Shown: positions 1-8,681 of the stretch, piece by piece
How the letters are laid out: every line of letters begins with the position of its first letter
Position numbering within the stretch: position 1 is the first letter of the stretch
Source of the DNA: Scatomonas sp963930955
GTDB taxonomy: Bacteria; Bacillota; Clostridia; Lachnospirales; Lachnospiraceae
Reading direction: 5' to 3'
NCBI GenBank assembly: GCA_963930955.1
Contig: OZ006967.1
Span: 1,736,001-1,800,000 of the forward strand
Length of the DNA: 64,000 nt
Notes under the pieces: model-generated
What the model was told of the DNA's origin: nothing
The model's database searches: none
Seen by the model: only the letters and a program-made list of their open reading frames with translations
Position numbers and translations under genes: made by a program

Positions 1-1
1 C

Positions 2-487
2 CTGACCGCCAAAGGCAAGAACTTTTATGACCGGCTGAAAGCCAATGAGAACATCGCCTTTACCGCTATGAAGGGCGAAGATACCCTGTCCCGCGTGGCG
101 GTATCGGTACAGGGCAAGGCGAAAGAAATCGGTCCGGACAGCTTGCCAGACCTGTTTCGCAAAAATCCTTATATGGAAAAAATATATCCCGATGTGCGCT
201 CCCGCAGTGCCCTCACCGTATTCAAAGTTTGCGAGGGGACGGGAGAATGGTTTGACCTTTCCAAGCAGCCAATCGAACGCGCCGGCTTTTCTTTTGGCGG
301 GGCGCAGGCAAAGGAAACAGGTTACTTTGTAACGGACAAATGTATCGGTTGCAAGCTGTGCTATTCCAAGTGCCCGCAGAAGTGCATTGACATTTCGACA
401 AAGCCCGTAGTTATACAGCAGGAACACTGCCTGCATTGTGGGAACTGTTATGAAATCTGTCCCGCAGGAGCGATTGAAAGGAGGTAG
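2..487 (+). CDS. PNPOx-like flavin protein with C-terminal 2x[4Fe-4S] ferredoxin (5' partial)
   Basis: The open frame enters from the window edge in frame 2 and ends with TAG at 487. The first ~95 visible residues look like the end of a split-barrel pyridoxamine 5'-phosphate oxidase-like domain (family recognition, moderate). The C-terminus carries two ferredoxin clusters, CIGCKLCYSKCPQKC and CLHCGNCYEICP, enough for two [4Fe-4S] centres. A small cytosolic flavin/iron-sulfur redox protein is the likely product; the substrate is unknown. Its stop lies 4 bases before the start of the macrodomain gene, and the ribosome site of that gene overlaps its last codons, so the three genes to 2082 are probably one operon. 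Confidence 0.75.
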   Translation: MTAKGKNFYDRLKANENIAFTAMKGEDTLSRVAVSVQGKAKEIGPDSLPDLFRKNPYMEKIYPDVRSRSALTVFKVCEGTGEWFDLSKQPIERAGFSFGGAQAKETGYFVTDKCIGCKLCYSKCPQKCIDISTKPVVIQQEHCLHCGNCYEICPAGAIERR

Positions 488-491
488 GGTC

Positions 492-1265
492 ATGACACAG
501 GACGAGAGATTGGACTATCTGCTCCGCTGCCTGCTGGCAGAGCACAAAGAATATGCCGACATCCGCATGCCGGATGCCCTTTCAGAAAAACGAAGGCTTC
601 TGCGGAGCCTGATGAATGTGCGCCCGCCGGTCCCGGTCAGCGCGGAATTTTTAGCCGTACAGGACGCGTATCTGCAGGAGCGCCTTGCGGAACGGGGTGT
701 CACGAGGCTGCAAGACCTGACGCCGGTATGCCCCGGCTTGTATCTCTGGCAGGGCGACATTACCACGCTGGCTGCAGACGCCATCGTCAACGCGGCAAAC
801 CGTCAGATGCTGGGCTGCTTCGCGCCTTGTCACGGCTGTATTGACAACGTCATCCACACCTATGCGGGCGTTCAGCTGCGGTTAGAATGTTTCGAAATGA
901 TGCAGAGGCAGGGGCATGAGGAAGAAACCGGCCATGCAAAAATCACAAAAGCTTATAACCTGCCCTGTCAGTATGTGCTGCACACCGTAGGGCCGATCAT
1001 TTACGGCAGCGTCGCCGGAACAGACCGGGAACTGCTGGCAGGCTGTTACCGTTCCTGCCTGAAACTGGCGGCGGAACACGGCCTGCGCAGCGTGGCTTTC
1101 TGCTGTATCTCCACCGGTGAGTTTCATTTTCCGGCTGAACTGGCCGCAGAGATCGCTATCGGGACAGTTCGGGAATGGCAGCAGCGAAATCCAGATAAAA
1201 TCGAGGTGATTTTCAATGTTTTCAAAGACAGCGATTATGAAATCTACCGATGCCTGTTACGATAA
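492..1265 (+). CDS. Zinc-dependent macrodomain protein-ADP-ribose hydrolase
   Basis: 257-aa macrodomain protein. Start chosen at 492, preceded by GAAAGGAGG at 7-base spacing; the longer frame opening at 438 overlaps the previous gene and has no such site. An N-terminal helical region (~residues 1-70) is followed by the macrodomain core with IVNAANRQMLGC and a Cys/His-rich loop, GCFAPCHGC, matching the zinc-binding loop of the macrodomains that travel with SirTM sirtuins. Known members remove mono-ADP-ribose from proteins. The gene overlaps the sirtuin gene downstream by 50 bp, so writer and eraser are probably translated together. Substrate is not visible; in other bacteria it is a lipoylated GcvH-like protein, which is absent from this window. 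Confidence 0.88.
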   Translation: MTQDERLDYLLRCLLAEHKEYADIRMPDALSEKRRLLRSLMNVRPPVPVSAEFLAVQDAYLQERLAERGVTRLQDLTPVCPGLYLWQGDITTLAADAIVNAANRQMLGCFAPCHGCIDNVIHTYAGVQLRLECFEMMQRQGHEEETGHAKITKAYNLPCQYVLHTVGPIIYGSVAGTDRELLAGCYRSCLKLAAEHGLRSVAFCCISTGEFHFPAELAAEIAIGTVREWQQRNPDKIEVIFNVFKDSDYEIYRCLLR

Positions 1266-2082
1266 AATATCCCGTCTGAAACAAGAACTGAATACGGCGG
1301 ACGCGGTGGTGATCGGCGCGGGAGCCGGGCTTTCCACTTCCGCCGGGTTTACCTATACCGGCAAACGCTTTCAGAAATATTTCGGGGATTTTATCGCCAG
1401 GTACGGTTTCCGTGATATGTATTCCGGCGGATTCTATCCCTTTGACAGTCTGGAAGAACACTGGGCGTATTGGAGCCGGTATATTTACATCAACCGTTAT
1501 TTGGATGCGCCGAAGCCGGTGTACAGTGACTTGTTCCAGCTCGTGCAGGAAAAAGACTATTTTGTCCTTACAACCAATGTAGATCACCAGTTTCAGAAGG
1601 CCGGATTTGACAAGTATCGGCTGTTCTATACCCAGGGTGATTATGGTTTGTGGCAGTGTTCCAGGCCCTGCCACCAAAAGACCTATGACAACGAAAACAT
1701 TGTCAGGAAGATGCTGGCTGAGCAGAAAGACATGAAAATCCCCACCGAACTGGTGCCGCACTGCCCGGTCTGCGGTGCGCCCATGTCCATGAACCTGCGG
1801 GCGGACGACAGTTTCGTGGAAGATGATGGCTGGCACGCCGCCGCCCGGCGGTATGAAGACTTCCTTCGCCGCCGCGAAGGAGAGCGTATTCTTTTTCTTG
1901 AACTGGGCGTAGGCGGCAATACCCCCGGCATAGTAAAATTTTCTTTCTGGAGGATGACGGCGGAAAATCCCAAAGCAATCTACGCCTGCGTCAACCTGGG
2001 GGAAGCCTATGCGCCGGGAGAAATTGCAGGTCGTGCTATTTGTATTGATGGGGATATTGGAGAGGTGCTAAAACAAGTATAA
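1216..2082 (+). CDS. SirTM-class sirtuin (protein ADP-ribosyltransferase)
   Basis: 288 aa. The start at 1216 has a GAGGTG site 7 bases upstream inside the macrodomain gene; an internal ATG at 1237 has none. The Rossmann NAD-binding motif GAGAGLSTSAG is near residue 37. TTNVDHQF and YTQGDYG hold the Asn and Gln that replace the usual sirtuin catalytic His in SirTM enzymes. Zinc ligands are CSRPC and CPVCG. These enzymes transfer ADP-ribose to protein rather than deacetylate (family knowledge). Pairing with the macrodomain gene is the classic SirTM arrangement. A fragment resembling the last ~45 residues recurs at 4806-4940. Confidence 0.9.
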   Translation: MFSKTAIMKSTDACYDKISRLKQELNTADAVVIGAGAGLSTSAGFTYTGKRFQKYFGDFIARYGFRDMYSGGFYPFDSLEEHWAYWSRYIYINRYLDAPKPVYSDLFQLVQEKDYFVLTTNVDHQFQKAGFDKYRLFYTQGDYGLWQCSRPCHQKTYDNENIVRKMLAEQKDMKIPTELVPHCPVCGAPMSMNLRADDSFVEDDGWHAAARRYEDFLRRREGERILFLELGVGGNTPGIVKFSFWRMTAENPKAIYACVNLGEAYAPGEIAGRAICIDGDIGEVLKQV

Positions 2083-2109
2083 AACAGCAGATATCTAGCT
2101 TTTGCCTGC

Positions 2110-2227
2110 TTTCAAAAAAATAAAAAAATTTCAGTTTTGAAATCAGCTGCTTGCATATACTATCTGATGATCGTATAATAAATCCTAAGAGTAGTTTCAA
2201 AAAAATAAAAATATTCATTTTTTGAAA
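2110..2227 (+). promoter_or_regulatory. Promoter and AT-rich inverted repeats before the DUF4143 ATPase gene
   Basis: A sigma-A type promoter is visible: TTGCAT (2151-2156), 17-base spacer, TATAAT (2174-2179). It is bracketed by two inverted repeats of the same type: TTTCAAAA (2110-2117) with TTTTGAAA (2135-2142), and TTTCAAAAAA (2195-2204) with TTTTTTGAAA (2218-2227). The second lies just before the ribosome site (GCGGAGGCG) of the gene at 2240. They may be operators; that role is inferred. Confidence 0.55.
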
Positions 2228-2580
2228 GCGGAGGCGCATATGAAAATAATAGCGAGAACGGAGTATCTAAATAGGATCATCGAGCTAAATCAAACTCCGG
2301 ACATTAAAATTATTTCTGGTATCCGCCGGTCGGGAAAATCAGAATTGATGAGGGCATACATCGAGTATTTAAAAGGTCATTTTGAAAACATCAATATCAT
2401 TTTTATTGACTTTATGGATATGGCCTATGAAAATCTCAAAGAATATCATTCGTTTCATGCGTATGTGGAAGAACATTATCAAGCAGGAAAAACAAACTAT
2501 CTTTTTGTGGATGAAGTTCAAATGTGTCCGAGTGATATTGTCAAGATTAGTTGACACATTTTTCTCAAGGATATCACTGA

Positions 2581-3489
2581 CTATGCAGCCACCTCCAAAG
2601 CCTCATAATACTGCCTGCGTTTTACCATGGGAGGAAGGCCTCCATTGGCAGAGCAGATCCTCCGATTGTTCCAGTAGCTGAGGAAGTATCTCCAGATAAG
2701 TACCTTTAGTTCTTCTACTTCCATCTGTTTTGTGTCATAACGGTCATAAAGGAGCTCCGTCTTCATTCTGGCCCACATGCTCTCGCAGCGTGCATTATCA
2801 TGGCAGCGCCCTCCGGCACTGTTCATGCTTTGATGGATATGATGCTCCCGGATGGTCTGACGGTAGAACTCGCTGGTATACTGTGTCCCGCGGTCACTGT
2901 GGATGACAGCGCCTTCCAACGCAGGATAAGCAGTCAGGGCATTTTCCAATGTATGGATACATAGATCGGCTTTCATATTTGTTTCCATTGCCAGACCAAG
3001 GACACTAAGATCAAAGCAGTCAAAAATCGCAGATACATACAGTTTCCCATTGGATGCCGGGATCTCCGTGATATCTGTGATGCATTTTTCTAATGGGATA
3101 TCAGAACGGAAATCCCGCTTCAGCAGATCGTCCGATTTCATGGCTTCGCGATCAGCCTTTGTGATCCCATTTGGCTTTCTCTTGGGCCGATGGCTCAAGC
3201 CAATCTGATCCATAACCCGGTATACGGTTCTTTCACTGGGGATACGCACTCCTTTCGGCTGTTTCAGCAGCAATGCCTGATACATCCGGATTCGACCATA
3301 AGTATCGTTACATTCATCCTCACTGACGATTTCTTTCATGGCATCTGCCAGATCCTGGTACTTCCAGGGTCGGTTTTTATTTGCAAGATATTTATAGAAG
3401 CCTTGACGACTGATCCCAAGCATTCTGCAGTAGAACGAGATTTTCCCGGTAGTCCTGCCGTCCTCTGTCTTCAGGGCCAGAAAGATCAT
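2581..3489 (-). CDS. IS3-family transposase OrfB (DDE integrase), copy 1
   Basis: 302 aa rve-type transposase: an HTH_21 region near residues 50-110, then the catalytic domain with TDITEIPA (first Asp), HSDRGTQY (second Asp) and NARCESMWARMK (Glu). It overlaps OrfA by four bases (ATGA), consistent with coupled or frameshifted translation as in other IS3 elements. Differs from copy 2 at one visible residue (YPALEG here, YPTLEG in copy 2). Confidence 0.95.
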   Translation of the reverse strand: MIFLALKTEDGRTTGKISFYCRMLGISRQGFYKYLANKNRPWKYQDLADAMKEIVSEDECNDTYGRIRMYQALLLKQPKGVRIPSERTVYRVMDQIGLSHRPKRKPNGITKADREAMKSDDLLKRDFRSDIPLEKCITDITEIPASNGKLYVSAIFDCFDLSVLGLAMETNMKADLCIHTLENALTAYPALEGAVIHSDRGTQYTSEFYRQTIREHHIHQSMNSAGGRCHDNARCESMWARMKTELLYDRYDTKQMEVEELKVLIWRYFLSYWNNRRICSANGGLPPMVKRRQYYEALEVAA

Positions 3490-3818
3490 TCTCTGGTTTT
3501 TGCTGACTTCCGACGGCTGGCGGCGAAAAAAGCACTGGCTTCCTCCAGGAATTCGTTCTCTTCCTTCAGGCGACGGATTTCCTTATCCTGTTCCTTCACC
3601 CGTTTGCGCAGCATGGTAATCTCTTCTGACAGGCTCATTGCGCTGGTGGGAGTATGGGAGCCTTCTCCGATATCCAACTTACCGGCTCTAACAGCTTTCA
3701 GCCAGGTATGAATGGTTCCTTCTGGGATTCCTAATTCTTTAGCAGCCTTAGCGCCACCGATTTCTTTGGCAAGCTTTACTGCCTGTACTTTGTATTCATG
3801 GTCATATTTACGTGCCAC
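3486..3818 (-). CDS. IS3-family OrfA (HTH protein), copy 1
   Basis: 110 aa from a GTG start. N-terminal helix-turn-helix (AKELGIPEGTIHTWLK) followed by a leucine-heptad coiled coil (EEITMLRKRVKEQDKEIRR). It binds the element ends and fuses or pairs with OrfB in known relatives. Confidence 0.93.
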   Translation of the reverse strand: MARKYDHEYKVQAVKLAKEIGGAKAAKELGIPEGTIHTWLKAVRAGKLDIGEGSHTPTSAMSLSEEITMLRKRVKEQDKEIRRLKEENEFLEEASAFFAASRRKSAKTRE

Positions 3819-4805
3819 TTTGAATACCTCCTTATTCTCTTGGTTTTATTATGAAATCCTTGAGAATAAGCTGTCAACTTTTTTTATACCACACCAGAGT
3901 TTTGAGCTGGCGGTCAACAGTCTTTACTCGAAGCGGAAATATGATATTTATGTTACCGGCTCCAACGCATTTTTGCTGAGTGCGGATCTGGCAACTCTAT
4001 TTACCGGACGTTATATTGAGATTCATGTGTTCCCTTTCAGTTTTCGGGAATACTGTCGGTATTATGATGAAACTGATGATAAAGAGAATTTGTTTGAGGC
4101 TTATTCCATAAGAGGAGGATTGGCAGGCTCTTACGTTTATAAAACAGAAGCAGACAGAATCCGCTATATCAAGGAGGTCTATGAAACGATCGTTACAAGA
4201 GATCTTGTGCAGAAGTATTCATTGCCGGACACATTGGTATTACGGCGACTAAGCGAGTTTCTTATGGACAATATCAGCAATCTGACTTCTCCGAATAAGG
4301 TCAGCCAACTCCTTACAGCGAATAAAACAATAACCAATCACGTAACTGTGGGCAAATATATCAGGTATTTGTGTAACGCTTTTGTCTTTTACGACATCAA
4401 GCGATATGATATTCGCGGAAAGAAATATTTGGAAAGTTCTGAAAAATTTTATCTATGTGATACAGGTATCCGGTATGCGATTCTTGGGAGCAGAAATATG
4501 GATTACGGCAGAGTATATGAGAACATGGTTTGTATCGAATTGCTCCGCAGAGAATATGATGTATACGTGGGAAAGTTGTATCAAAAGGAAATCGATTTTG
4601 TAGCACAAAAAGGAGACGAAAAAATTTATATTCAGGTCAGTGACAATATTTCAGATCCGAAAACGCTTGAAAGGGAGAGCAAGCCGTTACTGCAAATTCG
4701 GGATGCTTATCCCAAAATGATCATTGCCCGGACACGGCATCCGAAATATAGCTATGAAGGGATTGAAATCTATGATATTGTCGACTGGCTATTGCAGGAA
4801 TAAAA

Positions 4806-4940
4806 GTGGCGCGCAATAAACATAATACCCCCGTCATCATTAAGTATCCATTCTGGAGGATGAGGCGGCAGAACCCGAAAGCAGTGTACGCCTGCGTGAA
4901 TTACGGGGAGGCCTATACGCCGGGAGAAATTGCTGTTTGG
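4806..4940 (+). pseudogene. Fragment of a second SirTM sirtuin C-terminus
   Basis: The frame starting GTG 4806 encodes NTPVIIKYPFWRM then NPKAVYACVNYGEAYTPGEIA, which aligns with the C-terminus of the intact SirTM (NTPGIVKFSFWRM, NPKAIYACVNLGEAYAPGEIA, about 1915-2035). DNA similarity is high but clearly below identity. No sirtuin core precedes it, only the ATPase stop three bases upstream. It is a remnant of a paralogue, so the ATPase gene sits between two related SirTM ends. Confidence 0.82.
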
Positions 4941-5035
4941 CCATCATATATTCCGAGAAAAGGTGCTTATACACCTGTACTTCATGTTATATACACCTGT
5001 CGATGAAGACACAGGGAATGTATAGATAAAAATGA

Positions 5036-5075
5036 GAACTGGATTTCACTTGCCTGTGAAGTTCGGTTCTTTTTA
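5036..5075 (+). terminator. Probable intrinsic terminator
   Basis: GAACTGGATTTCAC and GTGAAGTTCGGTTC pair (with G-U pairs) around a short loop and are followed by TTTTT. It would end transcripts from the ATPase/SirTM-remnant region. Confidence 0.6.
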
Positions 5076-5115
5076 TGTTTTGATAATTGAAACTTCCGAA
5101 AACGGCAAAAATATA

Positions 5116-5128
5116 TTGCATAATGCAA
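5116..5128. promoter_or_regulatory. Palindrome upstream of the Fic gene
   Basis: TTGCATAATGCAA has perfect 6-bp arms around a central A, about 90 bp before the Fic start codon. Possible operator for the HTH domain of the Fic protein; this is inference only. Confidence 0.3.
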
Positions 5129-5216
5129 AGGCCTGATGGATTTATTGCCGGTAATGTGATATACTAAAATAATGATTCATATAGTATTAGATTCGATTAA
5201 TAGTGGAGGAAAGCAG

Positions 5217-6116
5217 ATGCGATACCTTTCAGTCACTGAAATAGCAAAAAAATGGAATATATCGGAACGCAGTGTGAGAAATTATTGCGCTCATGGGCGT
5301 GTGCAGGGTGCTTTTCTTACTGGAAAGACATGGAATATTCCGGAGAATGCCGAAAAACCAGAGCGTTCCAACAAAAAGAAAGAATACCCGCTCACACTGC
5401 TGGATATCTTGCAGGAACAAAAAGCAAGTAAATATTCCGGTGGTATTTACCATAAAACACAAATTGATTTAACGTATAACTCAAACCATATTGAGGGAAG
5501 TCGTCTGACCCATGATCAGACCAGATATATTTTTGAAACCAATACCATCGGCGTGGAAAATGAAGTTCTCAACGTAGATGATGTGATTGAAACCTCAAAT
5601 CATTTTCGATGTATTGATATGATTATCGATCATGCAAAAACTGCTTTGACTGAGAAGTTTATTAAGGAGCTTCATCTGACTTTGAAATGCGGAACCAGCG
5701 ATTCCAGAAAAGACTGGTTTGCAGTTGGGGATTATAAGAAATTGCCTAATGAGGTGGGCGGCATGGATACTGCTCTGCCTGAAGAAGTTGTCGGTAAGAT
5801 GAAAGCATTGCTGACAGCGTATAACGCAAAAGAAGAAAAGACCTTTGAAGATATTCTGGATTTCCATGTAAGGTTTGAACGAATTCATCCGTTTCAAGAT
5901 GGTAACGGTCGTGTGGGAAGGCTGATTATGTTCAAGGAATGTTTGAAATATAATATTGTTCCATTCATTATTGAGGATAATCTGAAGATGTTCTACTATA
6001 GAGGATTGAAGGAGTGGGACAATGAAAAAGGCTATCTGACAGATACCTGCCTGACCGCACAGGATCAATATAAGGCATATTTGGAGTATTTCAGAATCCC
6101 ATATGAAGTAAAATAA
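5217..6116 (+). CDS. Fic-domain protein AMPylase with N-terminal HTH
   Basis: 299 aa from ATG 5217 (GTGGAGG at 7 bases); an upstream in-frame start at 5172 has no ribosome site. Residues ~1-45 form a helix-turn-helix of excisionase/MerR type (SVTEIAKKWNISERSV). The Fic core follows, with HPFQDGNGRVGR matching HPFxxGNGRxxR, and an N-terminal inhibitory-helix motif SNHIEGS, so activity is probably self-inhibited. Family members transfer AMP from ATP onto hydroxyl side chains of target proteins. The HTH suggests autoregulation. It lies just left of the island boundary at 6313. Confidence 0.88.
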   Translation: MRYLSVTEIAKKWNISERSVRNYCAHGRVQGAFLTGKTWNIPENAEKPERSNKKKEYPLTLLDILQEQKASKYSGGIYHKTQIDLTYNSNHIEGSRLTHDQTRYIFETNTIGVENEVLNVDDVIETSNHFRCIDMIIDHAKTALTEKFIKELHLTLKCGTSDSRKDWFAVGDYKKLPNEVGGMDTALPEEVVGKMKALLTAYNAKEEKTFEDILDFHVRFERIHPFQDGNGRVGRLIMFKECLKYNIVPFIIEDNLKMFYYRGLKEWDNEKGYLTDTCLTAQDQYKAYLEYFRIPYEVK

Positions 6117-6312
6117 TTTTCAAAGTATCAAAAGTTGGTTCCAAAGTGTCAAATTGACACTTTGGAGAAAATGAATATAAATTATAATGGATTTTTGATT
6201 TGCTGAAGGGAAGAATATGAGCGATACAAAAGCTTAAACAATGAGAGGATTAAGTCCCAACTGGCTGTTGGGTACTGAAACCCTACATTTATATATTAGG
6301 AGGAGTTTTTTT

Positions 6313-6351
6313 ATGCTTAGAGTACTTTTCGTTTGCCACGGCACTCTTTGA
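6313..6351 (+). pseudogene. 5' relic of low-molecular-weight protein tyrosine phosphatase (left attachment site)
   Basis: ATG 6313, preceded by TAGGAGGAG, encodes MLRVLFVCHGTL then stop. This is the start of an LMW-PTP (compare ILFVCHGNICRSPM in the intact gene at 34616). Homology to the intact gene fades after TGCCACGGCA. I read it as the 5' end of the target gene cut off by integration of the island, that is, an attL-type junction. Confidence 0.72.
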
Positions 6352-6489
6352 AGAACTCCTTAAAAAGTCAGTAAAATCAATACTTGGAAGGTATTTGTGT
6401 GGAAGAAATAACCCGAAAATAACCCATAGATTTTTGTGTGAGTGTTACAAGATAAATAATTATAATTTAGGGATGTGACATGATGAGAA

Positions 6490-6533
6490 TGAAAGCTGTA
6501 AGAATTCTAATAGTGGAATCTTACAGCTTTTTT
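6490..6533 (+). terminator. Intrinsic terminator
   Basis: AAAGCTGTAAGAATTC pairs with GAATCTTACAGCTTT (one bulged A) and is followed by a T run. Confidence 0.7.
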
Positions 6534-6793
6534 TATAAATAAATTTGAAAGTAAAATCTTTACAATTTGGTATAGCGTGTTTTAAATGTAAAAAAGCAGA
6601 TAGTTCTTTACATATAGATGTAACAAAAGAGGCGTTTTTGTGAAGGTTGTTTATGAGGTGAGGTAAGAGTCTTTAGTGGGGGTAAAATCTTTACATGTAA
6701 TATCCTGTGTTCAAAAGGTAGGATTTAAGCGAAAAAAGCATCGTGACCATGAGGAAATATAAAAGTAAAAAGTATTCTATGATAAAGTATAAA

Positions 6794-6827
6794 GGCTTAG
6801 AGGAGAATGTCTCTTCTAAGTTTTTTT
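6794..6827 (+). terminator. Intrinsic terminator
   Basis: CTTAGAGGAGA / TCTCTTCTAAG with a 3-base loop and a run of seven Ts. Confidence 0.65.
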
Positions 6828-7068
6828 AATAAGAAAGCAGTTTGGGCGTTTGCTTTTGAAGTTATAATAAGTGTAGTAAAACTTACACCAGATGGAACAG
6901 GATACCGTACTAAGATGATATTTGTTAAAGAGAAACTATTGATGGATAGAATGTCGGATATTCAGTTACGATTTTTCAATATAGGGTGAGAAAGTTTTTT
7001 TGATGAAGTGTAATAATATGTGGTTATATGCTTTGTAGAAAAATCCGTAGGAATTAAAATTTTTTGTT

Positions 7069-7479
7069 TTGTGGAAAGATTATAATTATGATATACTGAA
7101 AGAAAATGATAAATCGGAATTTGTTTTTCTTGGAGAAACGGATTTTGGAAGCATATTCACAGAGTGTATGTTTTTTCAGTTAATGATGAATATCGAAATT
7201 GCGGCTATTTGCTTTGTGATCTCTGCGGTAAGCAAAAAGAACAGGTTAGGAATTGGAATTTCAGTTGCCATGCTGCTGTATGTGTATGATTTGATGGCAA
7301 GAGTTGTTCCTGATTTAAAGGACGCTATCTTTATTTCGCCGTTTTCCTATTCAAATGCGACATCAATTTTTGCTGGAGAATCAAGGGATTGTGTTGCTTT
7401 GATTTTAGGGACGATAATGATTGTGATTATGACTGTGGGAGCTGGTATGATTTACGCAAAAAGGGATCTCGCTTCATAA
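7069..7479 (+). pseudogene. C-terminal remnant of an ABC-2 type permease
   Basis: 136 codons with hydrophobic stretches near residues 35-55, 60-80 and 110-130, ending GAGMIYAKRDLAS, the usual end of the last helix of ABC-2 permeases. It lacks a convincing start codon and ribosome site, the N-terminal half, and a partner ATPase. Codon use is AT-rich, unlike the core genes. Probably a truncated transporter gene. Confidence 0.6.
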
Positions 7480-7682
7480 TGATTAGATTTTAGTTGCTTG
7501 TTTTCTGATTTTAAATAAGAAAAAATTGAGCTGTTTCTCTACTTTGCATAGGTAGTAAATATAAGTTCTGTGTTTATGATATTTTTATAGGACAATATGA
7601 AGTGCCTCACATTTATAAATAAGGTGTAAATTCTTTGCAGGCCATGTTTTTCGTATTATTTCATGCTTAAATCAAGTACTAT

Positions 7683-7907
7683 TTGCATGCAATAATGCTT
7701 TATTGCATTAATGAAAAGAAAGCTATAAAACTGCTTGAAACTTTTGAATATAAACCTAAAAAATATGCCGAAAGGGTAAATCATGTTTTTGAAGTACTCG
7801 GTCTTTCAATTTTTGAATGCTACGATATGACCGAGAAGCTTTATAAAGAAGTGAAAAAAATTGCAACGGAGATAAATAACTTTTTAAACGAGGGGGAATT
7901 CAGATGA
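7683..7907 (+). pseudogene. Unrecognised helical fragment, probably the 3' end of a gene
   Basis: 74 aa, strongly helical and charged (EKKAIKLLETFEYKPKKYAERV). It has no ribosome site and overlaps the methyltransferase start by four bases (ATGA), typical of an operon partner whose 5' part was lost. It could be the helical C-terminus of a nucleotidyltransferase-type protein; not established. Confidence 0.4.
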
Positions 7908-8644
7908 AAGAAAACAAATATGACGATAATATATTTTTTCAAAAATACAGTCAAATGAGTCGCTCACAGCAGGGACTAGCCGGTGCAGGAGAATGGGAAA
8001 CATTGAGAAAGCTGCTGCCGGATTTTAAAGATAAGCGTGTGCTTGATTTAGGATGCGGCTATGGATGGCACTGTATTTATGCGATGGAACACGGAGCGTC
8101 TTCTGTTGTAGGTGTTGATATTTCTCATAAAATGCTCGAGGTAGCCAAAGAAAAAACACATTTTCCACAGGTTGAATATAAATGCTGTGCTATAGAAGAT
8201 GTGGAATTCCCAGAGGAGAGTTTTGATGTAATATTAAGTTCACTTGCGTTTCACTATGTAGCAGATTATGAGATTTTAGTAAAAAAGATATATAGAATAC
8301 TGAAGTCTGGTGGTAAGCTAGTTTTTACGGTTGAACATCCTGTTTTTACTGCCTATGGAACACAAGACTGGCATTATAACGAAAAAGGAGAAATACTGCA
8401 TTTTCCGGTGGATAATTATTATTATGAGGGCAAACGGGCAGCTGTGTTTTTGGGAGAAAAGGTTACAAAATATCATAGAACACTGACCACATATCTAAAT
8501 ACACTGCTTTCAAATGGTTTTATAATAAATCATATTGTGGAGCCGCAGCCGCCGGAATACATGATGGATATTCCGGGGATGCAGGATGAAATGCGCCGTC
8601 CCATGATGCTGATTGTATCGGCGAACAAAAAAGTGGATAGATAG
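7904..8644 (+). CDS. Class I SAM-dependent methyltransferase
   Basis: 246 aa. Start at 7904 after GAGGGGGAATTC. SAM-binding motif I is VLDLGCGYGWHC (~residue 46); motif II is VVGVDISHKML, and the post-motif is FDVILSSLAFHYV. Small cytosolic methyltransferase of the Methyltransf_11/25 type; the substrate cannot be read from sequence. AT-rich codon use matches its island neighbours. An HD-domain gene follows 37 bp downstream. Confidence 0.85.
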   Translation: MKENKYDDNIFFQKYSQMSRSQQGLAGAGEWETLRKLLPDFKDKRVLDLGCGYGWHCIYAMEHGASSVVGVDISHKMLEVAKEKTHFPQVEYKCCAIEDVEFPEESFDVILSSLAFHYVADYEILVKKIYRILKSGGKLVFTVEHPVFTAYGTQDWHYNEKGEILHFPVDNYYYEGKRAAVFLGEKVTKYHRTLTTYLNTLLSNGFIINHIVEPQPPEYMMDIPGMQDEMRRPMMLIVSANKKVDR

Positions 8645-8681
8645 AACTAAAACACCTATAAGGTATAAATGGAGGTAATTT

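Larger units (their letters stand above)
2533..3896 (-). mobile_element. IS3-family element (IS150-like), copy 1, 1364 bp
   Basis: Ends TG...CA; the inner terminal repeat has GTTGACA and TTCTCAAGGAT at both ends. Flanked by a 3-bp direct repeat GAG (2530-2532 and 3897-3899). Boundaries were set by comparing three copies in this window (also 11319-12682 and 18487-22203). Confidence 0.95.
2240..4803 (+). pseudogene. AAA ATPase, DUF4143 type, split by IS3 insertion
   Basis: Start ATG 2240 after GCGGAGG. The N-terminal part (2240-2532) has the P-loop SGIRRSGKSE and the Walker B/sensor stretch YLFVDEVQMCP. The rest (3900-4803) holds VTGSNAFLLS, GRYIEIHVFPFSFREY and the DUF4143 C-terminal nuclease-like region ending FVAQKGDEKIYIQV. 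Removing the IS at 2533-3896 and one copy of its 3-bp target repeat (GAG) restores one frame of 399 codons with no other defect, so the insertion is recent. The gene is inactive as it stands. The cellular role of this ATPase family is poorly known. Confidence 0.9.
6117..7068. other. AT-rich junction region with att relic and decayed sequence
   Basis: No intact gene is recognised. It contains the ptp 5' relic (6313-6351), two terminators (6490-6533, 6794-6827) and two copies of the 13-mer TAAAATCTTTACA (6552-6564, 6683-6695), which also occurs at the second ptp relic (23070-23082). The 60-aa frame at 6807 overlaps a terminator and has no recognisable feature. Confidence 0.5.

Noticed and set aside
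3190..3711. A 173-codon plus-strand frame repeated in all three IS3 copies
   Set aside because: Antisense shadow of OrfA/OrfB; repetition follows from the IS being repeated.
6807..6989. A possible 60-aa gene
   Set aside because: Overlaps a terminator, has no ribosome site and shows no recognisable feature.
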